Both the position numbers and the translations under genes were made by a program. A DNA stretch of 64,000 nt from Micromonospora olivasterospora (GTDB lineage Bacteria > Actinomycetota > Actinomycetes > Mycobacteriales > Micromonosporaceae): the NCBI RefSeq assembly GCF_007830265.1, contig NZ_VLKE01000001.1, forward strand, positions 5,394,001 to 5,458,000. Reading direction: 5' to 3'. Shown piece by piece: positions 16,248-25,376 of the stretch. Each line of letters starts with the position of its first letter. Position 1 is the stretch's first letter. The notes beneath the pieces are model-generated. The model worked only from the letters and a program-made list of their open reading frames with translations, was not told where the DNA came from and searched no databases.

Positions 16248-17482
16248 GCGAGTCCTCTCCGTTGATCGCGGCCCGTGAGGACAGCACGACCGCGTTCAGC
16301 GGCATCTACCTCGCCGAGGACATCGACGCGCTGATGGCGGGGTACGCCTCCGGCAGTTGGATCGATGCCACGATCGGTGGCCTGGCGACCTCGATGGACG
16401 CTCTCGCCTTCGTCACCGATCCGCTGGGCCAACTGGTGGCGTGGGGGGTCGGCTGGTTGATCGAGCACGTCAAGCCCTTGTCCGACGCACTGGACGAGTT
16501 GGCGGGTGACCCCGACCAGATCCACGCCTATGCGCAGACATGGCGGAACGTCGCCGGGGCAACGGCCGAAGCGGCCGCCGCATTCGCCGGCTCGGTTGAC
16601 GGGCAGTTGGCGGGCTGGGGCGGGGCCGCCGCCGACGCGTACCGCGCGAACAGCGGCAGACACGTGGCCGCCTTGAACGCGCTCACCAAGGCGGCCTACG
16701 CCATGGCGGAGATCACCGAGGGGGCGGGACTGCTGGTCGCGATGGTTCGTGGCCTCGTTCGGGATCTCATCGCGGAGTTCGTGTCGGTCCTGGCGGTGCG
16801 CCTCTGGGAGTGGCTCGCCGAAGAGGGACTGACGTTGGGCTTGGCCACCCCATGGGTCGTCACCCAGGTAACCGCCCTCGCCAGCAAATGGGCCGCCCGG
16901 ATCGCCCGCCTGCTGCACGCGCTGATCGAGAGCCTGCGCCGGCTGGCTCCCGTCCTGCGCCGGCTGGGACAGCTCATCGCAGAGCTGAAAACCCTCGTCC
17001 GCGGCGGAGGGTCCAGGGCCGGTGCCGTGCCGTCAGACCTCCTCGACCGCACCACCCATCTGCTCCACGCCGACGCTGATCCGCTTCGCAAGTGGGGCCC
17101 GGCGCGGCAGACTCATTCTGAACAGTGGGAGGCCGCCATCCAGGAGGCCCGAGATCTCGGTGTCGAGATCACCTTCCGCTCCGGCGCTCTGGCCTACGGC
17201 CCGGCGCCAGGGCCGGGCAACCCCGGCCACCTTGTGCTCGATCCGGATGCGTCGTACGGGGCGCTGCTGCACGAGATGCAGCACCTACGGGACGATCACG
17301 CTGCGGGATGGGCCGGCATGAGAGGCTGGTTCGAGGACCCGGTCGTACGGTATGAGAACGAGGTTCGCGCCTACCAGCGAGAAATCGACTATGCCAGATC
17401 GATCGGTGACCACGAGTCCGTTGACCGCCTGAATCAGGCGATCCGCGAAGAGTATTCGAGAATCTTCGGAGTTGACCCATGA
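16244..17482 (+). CDS. WXG-domain polymorphic toxin with C-terminal zincin (HExxH) domain
   Basis: 412 residues. The N-terminal half has a WXG100-like helical module (DQIHAYAQTWRNVAGATAEA, then the GWGGAAADAYR turn at about residues 125-135), followed by long amphipathic helices. The C-terminal ~140 residues form a separate domain with HEMQH at residues 343-347, an exact HExxH zinc-metallopeptidase motif in LLHEMQHLRDDH; a downstream Glu in RYENEVRAYQREI could be the third ligand. This is the architecture of a type VII-secreted polymorphic toxin with a protease warhead. It overlaps the upstream EspC-like gene and the downstream candidate immunity gene by 4 nt each. No secretion genes are in the window. 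Confidence 0.75.
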   Translation: MSESSPLIAAREDSTTAFSGIYLAEDIDALMAGYASGSWIDATIGGLATSMDALAFVTDPLGQLVAWGVGWLIEHVKPLSDALDELAGDPDQIHAYAQTWRNVAGATAEAAAAFAGSVDGQLAGWGGAAADAYRANSGRHVAALNALTKAAYAMAEITEGAGLLVAMVRGLVRDLIAEFVSVLAVRLWEWLAEEGLTLGLATPWVVTQVTALASKWAARIARLLHALIESLRRLAPVLRRLGQLIAELKTLVRGGGSRAGAVPSDLLDRTTHLLHADADPLRKWGPARQTHSEQWEAAIQEARDLGVEITFRSGALAYGPAPGPGNPGHLVLDPDASYGALLHEMQHLRDDHAAGWAGMRGWFEDPVVRYENEVRAYQREIDYARSIGDHESVDRLNQAIREEYSRIFGVDP

Positions 17483-17853
17483 CCGCCCCGCCCCCGCCCC
17501 GTCTCCCTGTGCCACCTGTGCGGCAGATGAGCAACGCGGAGCTGGCGAACCTCGCCGCTCAGGGCGGCCCGTACCGGGGCAAGGCGGTGTTCGAGCTGGT
17601 CGACCGGGCGCGAGTGGACGACGCTGCCGCCGGTCTGCTCGATCAGTTGAGCCGGCTCCCGGCCCTGCGCCGGGACCGGGTCCATCTGGTCTCCCTCGCC
17701 TGGGCGGCGATCATCGGACTGCTCGCCGCCGAGACCCCGGAGGCGCGGAAGCGGGCCTACGCCGCGTTCGCCGCGTTGGACCCCGCCGAACAGGCGGACT
17801 TCCTCTCGTACGTGCGCGCGGAGCGGATTGAGGACGCGCATCCACGCGTCTGA
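17479..17853 (+). CDS. Candidate immunity protein for the zincin toxin
   Basis: The 124-residue, mainly helical protein has a Pro-rich start (APPPPRLPVPPVRQMSNAEL) and no recognised domain. Its ATG overlaps the toxin stop by 4 nt (ATGA), which is where polymorphic-toxin immunity genes sit. No signal peptide or transmembrane segment is clear, so it would act in the cytoplasm. Function is inferred from position only. The 134 bp after it, up to the convergent mmsA stop at 17988, shows no gene. Confidence 0.55.
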   Translation: MTAPPPPRLPVPPVRQMSNAELANLAAQGGPYRGKAVFELVDRARVDDAAAGLLDQLSRLPALRRDRVHLVSLAWAAIIGLLAAETPEARKRAYAAFAALDPAEQADFLSYVRAERIEDAHPRV

Positions 17854-17987
17854 GGGGTGCTGCCCCGACTTGGGCCAGCAGTAGGAGAACGGTCGGCCGG
17901 GGAGGCGGGGCGCACCGGACGATGGCAGATCCAGTCCCCGGTCTGGGCATCGACCCGTTTCGGCGCGCCCCCGCACGTGTCGCCCGT

Positions 17988-19493
17988 TCAGTCGTTCTCG
18001 GGGAACCCCATGCTCAGCGAGCTACGCGTCGAGGTGACCCACCGTGAGGTGACCGCCTTCTGACGGGTGAAGAACGCGAACCCTTCCGGACCGTACGCGG
18101 GAGCGTCACCGAGAAGTGAGTCCTTCCAGCCGCCGAAGGCGAAGTAGGAGACCGGTACGGGAACCGGGACGTTCACTCCGACCATGCCCACCTGAACCTC
18201 GCGTTCGAAGCGTCGGGCGGCGCGGCCGTCGTTGGTGAAGATGGCCGTCCCGTTGCCGAACTGGCTGGAGTTGATGAGACGTAGCCCTTCGTCGAGGTCC
18301 TTCACGCGGACCACCGCGAGCACGGGGCCGAAGATCTCGTCCTCGTACGCCTTCGAGGTCGTCGGAACCCCGTCCAGGAGCGTGGGGCCGAGCCAGAAAC
18401 CGTTCTCGTGGCCGTCCACCCGGCAGTGGCGGCCGTCCACCAGCACCGTGGCGCCGTCGCGTTCGGCGATGTCGATATAGCTGGCCACCCGGTCCCGGTG
18501 TTGGCGGGTGATCAGCGGGCCCATGTCCGGGTCGGTGCGGCCGTCGCCGACCCGCAGCCTCGCGGCCCGCTCCTGGATCCGCGCGTTCAGCTCGTCGGCG
18601 ATCGACTCCTCGGCAAGGACGACGGAGATGGCCATGCATCTTTCGCCGGCCGACCCGAATCCACCGGACACCGCCTGGTCCGCGGCGGCGTCGAGGTCGG
18701 CGTCGGCAAGCACGAGCATGTGGTTCTTCGCGCCACCGAAGGCCTGAACGCGTTTTCCGACCCGCGCTGCGGACTCGTAGATCGAACGCGCCACCGGCGT
18801 CGACCCGACGAAGGAGACCGCCTGTACGTCCGGGTGGTGCAGCAGGGCTTCGACAGCGACGCGGTCGCCCTGGAGAACGTTGAACACCCCGTCGGGGAGC
18901 CCGGCGGCCTTCCAGAGCTCGGCCAGCCAGAGCGCCGCCGACGGCACCCGCTCACTCGGCTTGAGCACCACCGTGTTGCCGACGGCGATCGCGATGGGGG
19001 TGAACCACAGGGGCACCATCGCCGGGAAGTTGAACGGGCTGATCACGGCAACGACACCGAGTGGTTGCCGTACGGAATGCACATCGACGCCGGTGGACAC
19101 GTTCTGTGCGTAACGTCCGCTGGTGAGGTGTGGGAACGCGGTCGCGAGGTCGACGACCTCAAGTCCGCGCTGCACCTCGGCCGCCGCGTCGGACACGGCC
19201 TTGCCGTGCTCACCGGTGATGATCCGCGCGAGTTCCTCCTTACGGCTGTTCAGCAGCTCGCGAAACCGGAAGACCACCGTCTGCCGTCTGGCGGCCGAGA
19301 GCTGAGACCATTCCTCGAAGGCGTGCCTGGCTGCCTCGACCGCGGCGGCGGTCTCGGTGGCGTCGGCCAGCACCACCTCCCTCGTGGCCGCTCCGAGCGC
19401 GGGGTCGAAGACGGCCGCCCGGCGCGCGGTTTCGCTGGCCACCCGACGCCCGTTGATCCAATGTCCGAGCGTCGGCTTGTTCGGGTCACTCAC
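17988..19493 (-). CDS. mmsA: CoA-acylating methylmalonate-semialdehyde dehydrogenase
   Basis: 501 residues of the aldehyde dehydrogenase superfamily, MmsA/IolA branch: GVVAVISPFNFPAMVPLWF, LKPSERVPSAALWLAEL, VGSTPVARSIYESAAR, and catalytic Cys286 in GERCMAIS, the Cys-Met context diagnostic for the CoA-acylating group. It oxidises malonate or methylmalonate semialdehyde with NAD and CoA, giving acetyl- or propionyl-CoA and CO2. GTG 19493 follows a ggagg box. As the last gene of the IclR-linked cluster it would channel a C3/C4 semialdehyde from the imported compound into central metabolism. Inositol- and valine-pathway genes are absent here. Confidence 0.9.
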   Translation of the reverse strand: MSDPNKPTLGHWINGRRVASETARRAAVFDPALGAATREVVLADATETAAAVEAARHAFEEWSQLSAARRQTVVFRFRELLNSRKEELARIITGEHGKAVSDAAAEVQRGLEVVDLATAFPHLTSGRYAQNVSTGVDVHSVRQPLGVVAVISPFNFPAMVPLWFTPIAIAVGNTVVLKPSERVPSAALWLAELWKAAGLPDGVFNVLQGDRVAVEALLHHPDVQAVSFVGSTPVARSIYESAARVGKRVQAFGGAKNHMLVLADADLDAAADQAVSGGFGSAGERCMAISVVLAEESIADELNARIQERAARLRVGDGRTDPDMGPLITRQHRDRVASYIDIAERDGATVLVDGRHCRVDGHENGFWLGPTLLDGVPTTSKAYEDEIFGPVLAVVRVKDLDEGLRLINSSQFGNGTAIFTNDGRAARRFEREVQVGMVGVNVPVPVPVSYFAFGGWKDSLLGDAPAYGPEGFAFFTRQKAVTSRWVTSTRSSLSMGFPEND

Positions 19494-19581
19494 GTTCGAT
19501 CCTCCAGTTCGGTTGGCAGGTTGAGTTACCGGCCCGACGTTCCGGCCGGCCGGCCCGCCTCGGGCGAGCGTGGGGTGGTGT

Positions 19582-20949
19582 TCAGTACGTGCCGGCCAGT
19601 CCCTCGACCAACCGGGCTGCGGACAGCGCTCGTTCCTCGTCCAGGGCCACGCACTGCATCCCGACCGGGAGTCCTCGCTCGTCTGTCCCGAAGGGAACGG
19701 TGACCGCGGCCAGTGGAGACCAGTTGACGGGCGCGCAGAAGCGGGTCAGTTGGCGGCTGGCACCGGTGAGTTCGGCGCGCGGACGCGAGTCGTCGTCGAC
19801 GGCGGTGCGCAACGGCGCGGTGGTCGGGACGGTCGGCAGCACGAGCGCGTCGCACACCGAGAAGGCCGCCATCAGACGCTCGGTCAGGTGCGTGAGGGTC
19901 TTCCACGCGGCCAGCAGGTCAGCCGCGGTGTGCTGCGCCGCCGCGTCGAGAACGGTCCTGAGGCCACGGCTGTAGAGTCCCCGTCCGGCCGGATACCAGC
20001 CGGCTGCGTGGTGGGCCTGGTAGGCATCGGCGAAGAGCGGGACCAGCCGGACGGGATACCACTCGTCGAAGGCCGGGACCTGGACCGTCACCGTCGACAC
20101 CCGGCTGTGCCGCGCCAGGCTCTCGCCGAGGTGCTCGTAGGCGATGCCGACGGCGGACTCCACGTCGCCGAGGTCCGCCGGGGCCAGGACGCCGAGGCGG
20201 TTAACGTCGACGGCGGTCGTCGGCCGCCCCGACATGGCGGACCAGAGGGCGGACAGGTCCCGCACGTTCGCCGCCAGGGGACCGCACGAGTCGGCTATCG
20301 GCGACAGCGGGATCTGGCCGGCCATGTCGACCGAGTGGGTACGCGGCTTCAGGCCGGCGACGCCGCAGAGCGCCGCCGGGATCCTGATCGATCCGCCGGT
20401 GTCGGTGCCGAGTGCGCCCAGGACTTCCCCGGCGGCGACTGCGGCTGCGGACCCTCCGCTGGAACCCCCCGCGATGCGGGTGAGGTCGTGGGGATTCCGC
20501 GTCGTCGGCGTGACCGTTCCCATGGCCATCTCGTGGGTGTGCGTCTTGCCGATCAGGACCGCTCCGGCGGCACGCAGGGCGCGTACCACCGTCGCGTCGT
20601 GCTCCGCTGCCGGTGCGCCGCTGAACAGGCGCGACCCTGCCCGGGTCGGCATTCCCGCCACATCGATGACGTCCTTGACGGCGAGGGGGATACCGAACAG
20701 CGGTGACCGGGGCTGGTATCCGGCGTCCAGCATGGCGTCGAGTTCGGCCGCTCGCGCACTGGCCTGCGCGGCGTCGATGTGGGCGAACGCGTGGACGTGC
20801 CGCTCGATGTCCGCGCAACGGTTGAGCGAGGTCTCCACGAGTTCGGTCACTGTCACGGATCCCGCGCGCAGCCTCCGCGCCGACTCGACGATCCCCTGGT
20901 CGCTGTCCCCGGAACCGGGCGTGACGCATCCGGCCGCGGCGACCGGCAC
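19582..20949 (-). CDS. Amidase (amidase-signature family)
   Basis: The Ser-cisSer-Lys machinery of amidase-signature enzymes is visible: Lys in IPLAVKDVIDVAGMPT, the Gly/Ser-rich loop GGSSGGSAAAVAAG, and the nucleophilic Ser in GTDTGGSIRIPAALCG. Such enzymes hydrolyse amide bonds of small molecules; members include aryl-acylamidases, allophanate hydrolase and GatA, but there is no Gat operon here. The frame is open as far as 21123 without ATG or TTG; the GTG at 20949 leaves a natural 15-residue lead-in and is preferred. It follows the permease gene, so it is probably part of the same transcript and acts on the imported substrate or its ring-opened product. Confidence 0.85.
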   Translation of the reverse strand: MPVAAAGCVTPGSGDSDQGIVESARRLRAGSVTVTELVETSLNRCADIERHVHAFAHIDAAQASARAAELDAMLDAGYQPRSPLFGIPLAVKDVIDVAGMPTRAGSRLFSGAPAAEHDATVVRALRAAGAVLIGKTHTHEMAMGTVTPTTRNPHDLTRIAGGSSGGSAAAVAAGEVLGALGTDTGGSIRIPAALCGVAGLKPRTHSVDMAGQIPLSPIADSCGPLAANVRDLSALWSAMSGRPTTAVDVNRLGVLAPADLGDVESAVGIAYEHLGESLARHSRVSTVTVQVPAFDEWYPVRLVPLFADAYQAHHAAGWYPAGRGLYSRGLRTVLDAAAQHTAADLLAAWKTLTHLTERLMAAFSVCDALVLPTVPTTAPLRTAVDDDSRPRAELTGASRQLTRFCAPVNWSPLAAVTVPFGTDERGLPVGMQCVALDEERALSAARLVEGLAGTY

Positions 20950-21029
20950 CGACCGTCGAGGCTCGGACGCTTCTCGAGGCGCTTGGACAGTAATCGGATT
21001 CAGCCTTTCCGTGTAAGGGTTTCCGGTGC

Positions 21030-21869
21030 TCAGACCTTCAGGGACTTCTCTCCGGGGACCCAGTAGAGGATGCGGCGACGGACGATTCGGACGATCACGT
21101 TCAGCGTGATGCCGACCGCGCACAGGATCAGCAGGCAGGCGAAGACGGCGCCGGTGTTCATCCGGTACTGCGCCTGGAGGATGAGCACTCCGAGGCCCGC
21201 CTGGGCGCCGACGAACTCCCCGACGATCGCGCCGAGGGTGGAGAAGACCACGGCCATCTCGAAGCCCGTGAAGATGCTGGGCAGGGCGCTGGGAAGCAAC
21301 AGCTTGCGCCTGATCTGCCCCCGGGTGGCCCGGTGCACCTTGAACAGCGCGATGTGCTCGGCGCTCACACTTCTGATCCCCGACATCGTGCCGAGGAGCA
21401 CTGGGAAGAACGCGAGCAGCGCGACCACGACGACCTTCGAGGTCAGCCCGAACCCGAACCAGATGACGAACAGGGGCGCGATGGCGACCTTGGGGATCGA
21501 CTGGATGGCGACGATGTACGGGTAGATCATGCGGTTCAGGATGTCGACCTCGACCAGTACGACCCCGAGCACCAGGCCGAGCACGGTTCCGATCGCCAGC
21601 CCGCTGAACGCCTCGGTGAGCGTGACCTGGGTGTGGTAGAGGAAGCTCCTCGTCGCGCCGGGATCGGTCAACGCCTGGAGGACTTCACCGAGCGGCGGAA
21701 AGATGAACGACGGGATGCCGAGTGCCCTGGGCACGTACTCCCAGGCCACGAGGAGCACCACCAGGAAGGCGAGCGGCGGAACGTGCCGCCGGGACGCGAC
21801 CCCACGCCTCTTGGCGGAACCCTGGGCGCGGGACGGTGTCATCACACGGGTCGTAGTGGTGCTAGCCAT
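21030..21869 (-). CDS. ABC transporter permease (SsuC/TauC-like)
   Basis: 279 residues with about six hydrophobic segments (for example PPLAFLVVLLVAWEYV and IAVGTVLGLVLGVVLV-like stretches) and the EAA loop of inner-membrane permeases in EHIALFKVHRATRGQIRRKL followed by LPSALPSIFTGFEMA. The closest layout is the nitrate/sulfonate/taurine group. It works with the ATPase encoded just upstream, whose 3' end overlaps its ATG (21869) by 8 nt, and with the lipoprotein at the head of the operon. Confidence 0.88.
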   Translation of the reverse strand: MASTTTTRVMTPSRAQGSAKRRGVASRRHVPPLAFLVVLLVAWEYVPRALGIPSFIFPPLGEVLQALTDPGATRSFLYHTQVTLTEAFSGLAIGTVLGLVLGVVLVEVDILNRMIYPYIVAIQSIPKVAIAPLFVIWFGFGLTSKVVVVALLAFFPVLLGTMSGIRSVSAEHIALFKVHRATRGQIRRKLLLPSALPSIFTGFEMAVVFSTLGAIVGEFVGAQAGLGVLILQAQYRMNTGAVFACLLILCAVGITLNVIVRIVRRRILYWVPGEKSLKV

Positions 21870-22680
21870 TCTTTCGCTCCCCGTTGAAGTGCTGCCTGAT
21901 CTTGTCGGCGGCCTCGCCGAACTTCGGGTCGGTGAGGATTTCCGGTCCTCGCTTGCGGCCGAAAGGCACCTCGACGACGTCGACGATGCGTCCGGGGCGC
22001 GGGCTCATGACCACCACCCGCTGGGACAGGTACACCGCCTCCGAGATGCTGTGGGTGATCAGTAGGGCGGTCTTCCCGCTCTGCTCCCACACCGAGTTGA
22101 GCTGGACGTTCAGCTGCTCCCTGGTGAGGGCGTCCAGCGCCCCGAACGGCTCGTCCAACAACAGCAGGGACGGGTCGTGCACCAGGGCCCGGCAGATCGC
22201 GGCGCGCTGCTGCATTCCCCCGGAGAGTTCGTTGGGGTAGGAGTCCGCGAATTCGTCCAGCCCCACGAGCGCGAGTAACGAGTGGGCCCGCTCCCGGTGT
22301 GCCGGTGTCGGCTTCTCGTTGAGCTCGACGGGAAGCAGCACGTTCTCGATGATCCTGCGCCAGGGGAGCATCACCGATCCCTGGAACGCGATGCCGATGT
22401 CGTTGCGCGGGCCCGTGATGGGTGCTCCCCCCAACTGGGCATCGCCAGCGGTGCGCTCTTCCAGACCGGCAAGAATCTTCAGCAGCGTGGTCTTTCCGCA
22501 TCCGCTCGGTCCGACGACCGACACGAACTCGCCCTCGGCGATGTCCAGGTCGATGCCGTCGAGCGCCACCGTGACGCCCTTCTTCGTCTCGTACCGTTTA
22601 CTCAGGTCGCGGATGGAGATGAGCGGCCGGGTGTGCGCACCTTCCCCATTCGTCGCCAGGTGCTGTGCCGTCGTGCTCAT
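21862..22680 (-). CDS. ABC transporter ATP-binding protein (SsuB/TauB-like)
   Basis: 272 residues with all ATPase motifs: Walker A GPSGCGKTT, Q-loop in IAFQGSVMLPW, signature ELSGGMQQR, Walker B LLLLDEPFGALD and the switch His in LLITHSISEA. The PFGALD sequence is typical of the nitrate/sulfonate/taurine-type importers. ATG 22680 overlaps the amidohydrolase stop (ATGA), so it is translated from the same operon. It energises uptake through the neighbouring permease. Confidence 0.9.
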   Translation of the reverse strand: MSTTAQHLATNGEGAHTRPLISIRDLSKRYETKKGVTVALDGIDLDIAEGEFVSVVGPSGCGKTTLLKILAGLEERTAGDAQLGGAPITGPRNDIGIAFQGSVMLPWRRIIENVLLPVELNEKPTPAHRERAHSLLALVGLDEFADSYPNELSGGMQQRAAICRALVHDPSLLLLDEPFGALDALTREQLNVQLNSVWEQSGKTALLITHSISEAVYLSQRVVVMSPRPGRIVDVVEVPFGRKRGPEILTDPKFGEAADKIRQHFNGERKNG

Positions 22681-24005
22681 GCTGCTACCCCCAGTTCGGA
22701 ATAGATCTCGAGTGCGTTGTCCCTGAGCACCCGTTCGGCCAGCCACACGGCCCGCTCGCCCGCCCACAGGTTGTTCGACCGGCCGCGCTCAAGCGCCCTG
22801 GCGACGGCCCACCGTCCGTTGCGGACAGCGGCCACGTGCATCTCGGGCAGCCCGGTGTCGGTACCGAAGATGACCTTGTTCGCGGGCAGGAACTCGAGCC
22901 ACTCGTTGAGTCGACTCACAAGGTGCGTGCGGTGCAGGTACGGCATCCAGGAGAAGTCCAGGTAGACGTTGCCGTAGGTGTGCGCCATGATCGCGGTTTC
23001 GCTGCAGTAGGGGTAGCCGCCGTGGATCAGCACGAACGGGATCCCGAAAAACTCGGGTTGATCGAACACGGACTGGAGCAGCCGGGGGCGGGCCCCCGCG
23101 TAGGCCATGCCGGGCTCGCCGTGCCCCGACCCGACATGGATCTGTACGGGGAGCCGCCACGTCGCGATCTGGCGCAACACATGGAACGCGAGGTAGTCCT
23201 CGTAGACTGCCCGATCCTCGAACGAACCCGCGACGGCGCGGTTCCACGCGGACTCAGCCTCCCGGTAGCCGCGCGGCACGAACGCGAGGCTCCGCGTGTA
23301 CGCAGAGGCGATCTTGAAACCGACGGCGCCGTTGGCGACGACGTACTTGATCGACGAGGTCAGGAACTCCAGGTAGGCCGCGAAGGACGTGGGAGCCTGG
23401 TCCAACCCGAGCTCGTTCAGTCGCGCCTGGAGATCGGCCCGGAACCGTGCGGTGAAGGATTCGACCTCCTCGCCGCGCTGCCCGGTTCGCCCGAGGGGAA
23501 ACGGGTAGAGGTAACCGTCGATCCGCATCACCCACCGGTAGCGCGGTGAGTCGGCGAGCTCCTCGGGCATGGCTCGTACATCGGTCAGGACGACGGGACA
23601 GCCGACCAGATCGAGCGTCCGGTCGAAGAGCGCGCGGACGTCGCTCCGGGCGCGGGGCGAGCGGTAGTCGAAGCCGACCTGGGCGTCCAGGAACCTGTGC
23701 CCCTCGGCGAGGCTCTCCGCGAAGACCGTGGTCTCCCGATACCGGAGGGCGCGCTGGAGCAGGCCGCTGATCCCATGGGTCTCTTCGAGGTCCGCCAGTT
23801 CGGCCGCGTCCTGGCTGCGCTCGGCGTCGAGCCAGCGGGTGTACGCATCGGGACCGATCCGGGCCTCGACGTAACCGCGGGCGTACGCCTTCTCGTGACT
23901 GTCGGCGTCCCGCAGGCGGCCCCGGGAATCCTGGTAGGTGTCCATGCCGATATGACAGTGGTGGTCGACGACAGGGATTGCCGCCAGGTCATCGAGAATG
24001 GTCAC
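22677..24005 (-). CDS. Metal-dependent amidohydrolase-superfamily enzyme
   Basis: The 442-residue TIM-barrel hydrolase has the superfamily metal ligands in order: HxH in VVDHHCHIG near the N-terminus, His residues in VQIHVGSGHGEPG and VLIHGGYPYC, and the terminal Asp in KVIFGTDTGLPE. The pattern is nearest to FluG-like/uronate-isomerase-like amidohydrolases rather than dihydropyrimidinase. Substrate unknown; with the importer, amidase and MmsA it may start breakdown of a nitrogenous or cyclic compound. GTG 24005 has an aaggga box upstream. It lies between the lipoprotein and ATPase genes. Confidence 0.8.
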   Translation of the reverse strand: MTILDDLAAIPVVDHHCHIGMDTYQDSRGRLRDADSHEKAYARGYVEARIGPDAYTRWLDAERSQDAAELADLEETHGISGLLQRALRYRETTVFAESLAEGHRFLDAQVGFDYRSPRARSDVRALFDRTLDLVGCPVVLTDVRAMPEELADSPRYRWVMRIDGYLYPFPLGRTGQRGEEVESFTARFRADLQARLNELGLDQAPTSFAAYLEFLTSSIKYVVANGAVGFKIASAYTRSLAFVPRGYREAESAWNRAVAGSFEDRAVYEDYLAFHVLRQIATWRLPVQIHVGSGHGEPGMAYAGARPRLLQSVFDQPEFFGIPFVLIHGGYPYCSETAIMAHTYGNVYLDFSWMPYLHRTHLVSRLNEWLEFLPANKVIFGTDTGLPEMHVAAVRNGRWAVARALERGRSNNLWAGERAVWLAERVLRDNALEIYSELGVAA

Positions 24006-24030
24006 GGGTTGGTCCCTTCGTGGGTCCGGA

Positions 24031-25152
24031 TCACGGCTTCCACGTCTGCGCCTCTTTCGCGATGGTCTGTGCGTCGAAGTCGTTGTACTCCGGCACGAGA
24101 TCGTTCGTGTAGAGCGGCGTGGGATCGAGCTTCTTCTTTACGATGCCGGCCGTCAGGGCAAAGTCCAGCCATGCCTGAACCGCCCCGTCGGGGTACCTCC
24201 CCCAGCTCGAGTTGGCCGCCGGATCGCCGGCGGTCAGCCGCTCGAGTCGTGCGCGGAATGCCGTCAGATCGGTGTCGAGCTGCTCCTCGAGCGACTTGCC
24301 CGCCACCCGTGTCTCGGGATACTCCGAGTACATCACCTGAAGCGCGGCGGCCGGATTCTCCGACGCGAAGACCGTCGCCTTGGCCATCGCCCTGCCGAAG
24401 CTGGCCACGGTCTTGGACTCGCTCTTCAGGAAGTCGGGTCTCACGAAGAAGGTCGTGGAGAACAGCGGGTCGATCTTGTCGTGGCTGAAAAACCGCAGTT
24501 TCATGCCGGACTTCTCCATCGCGGCGTACTCGGTGTCCCACAGCGAGAGGGCGTCGACCTTCCCCGACTTCAGAGCCTGTAGTGCCGGCGCGCCGGTTCC
24601 GGTGGCCACGAAGTCGACGTCGTCGGCGTCGACCCCGCCGAGCTGGAGGATTCCCTCGGCGAGCAGCACGTTGCCACTGCCCAGACTGTCGGCGCCGATC
24701 GTGGCGCCGGCGAAGTCACCGAGGCTCCGGATCGGCGAGTCGGCGCGCACGGCGATGCTTCCGGTGGGAGCACGGAGATAGTTGTAGACCATCACCAGTT
24801 CTTCGCCGGACTTGCCGCGCTCGGCCAACTGGTAGATCGGTTCCGACGTGGAACTGCCGATGTCGATTTGGCCGGTCAGGGTGCTCTGCACGCTCTCCGC
24901 GCTTCCGCCGGTCGTGACGAACCTGACGGCGAGGCCCTCGTCGGCGAAGTAACCCAGCCCCTGCGCGACCGCGATCAGGCTGTTGTTCGGCCCCATGATC
25001 GTGGGCACACCGACCGAGATCTGTTTGAGTCCCTCCGCCCCGTGGGACCCGCTGGAGCCGTTGGGAGGATCGATGCAGCCGGCAAGCGACACGGTCAACA
25101 GCGAACTGAGAAAAGCAGCGAACAAGGCTCGTCTTCGGTGCGTGATGGGCAT
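24031..25152 (-). CDS. ABC transporter substrate-binding lipoprotein (NMT1/THI5-like)
   Basis: The ATG at 25152 gives a textbook lipoprotein signal: THRRRALFAAFLSSLLTVS then the lipobox LAGC, so the mature protein is anchored outside the membrane. The body follows the NMT1/SsuA-like fold: VGVPTIMGPNNSLIAVAQGL, FVTTGGSAESVQSTLTGQID and ALQALKSGKVDALSLWDTEY. It should capture the solute for the ATPase/permease pair; the ligand is unknown. The GTG at 25194 would place the signal peptide too far in, so it was not chosen. A candidate IclR operator sits 41-75 bp upstream. Confidence 0.88.
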   Translation of the reverse strand: MPITHRRRALFAAFLSSLLTVSLAGCIDPPNGSSGSHGAEGLKQISVGVPTIMGPNNSLIAVAQGLGYFADEGLAVRFVTTGGSAESVQSTLTGQIDIGSSTSEPIYQLAERGKSGEELVMVYNYLRAPTGSIAVRADSPIRSLGDFAGATIGADSLGSGNVLLAEGILQLGGVDADDVDFVATGTGAPALQALKSGKVDALSLWDTEYAAMEKSGMKLRFFSHDKIDPLFSTTFFVRPDFLKSESKTVASFGRAMAKATVFASENPAAALQVMYSEYPETRVAGKSLEEQLDTDLTAFRARLERLTAGDPAANSSWGRYPDGAVQAWLDFALTAGIVKKKLDPTPLYTNDLVPEYNDFDAQTIAKEAQTWKP

Positions 25153-25192
25153 CCTGGCCACCTTCGCTCGACTCTGAACTCCTGGCGTTTTC

Positions 25193-25227
25193 ACGATGTG
25201 GGCAGTGTGTCTACATCGTGACGACAG
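25193..25227. promoter_or_regulatory. Candidate IclR operator 1 (upstream of the transport operon)
   Basis: A 35-bp unit whose core is cgatgt (25194-25199), 13 nt, acatcg (25213-25218): a 6-bp inverted repeat. The same 35-bp unit recurs at 25377-25411 in the same orientation, with about 29 of 35 positions identical. It lies directly upstream of the lipoprotein gene, where it can overlap the promoter. Two matching sites in a divergent IclR/target region are typical of IclR-type control. Confidence 0.65.
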
Positions 25228-25376
25228 CGACCCTAAGGCCGGGCCGGGCAGGTGTCAACAGCTCGATCAAGGGCCTGACCAGGCACCGGATCGAGTCAGG
25301 GTGCGACGGGGCGGATGCGAGGGCGCCGAAGGTGGGCGCAGCCACCCGGCCCTTCGTGGGATCGGAGGTGCGTGTT

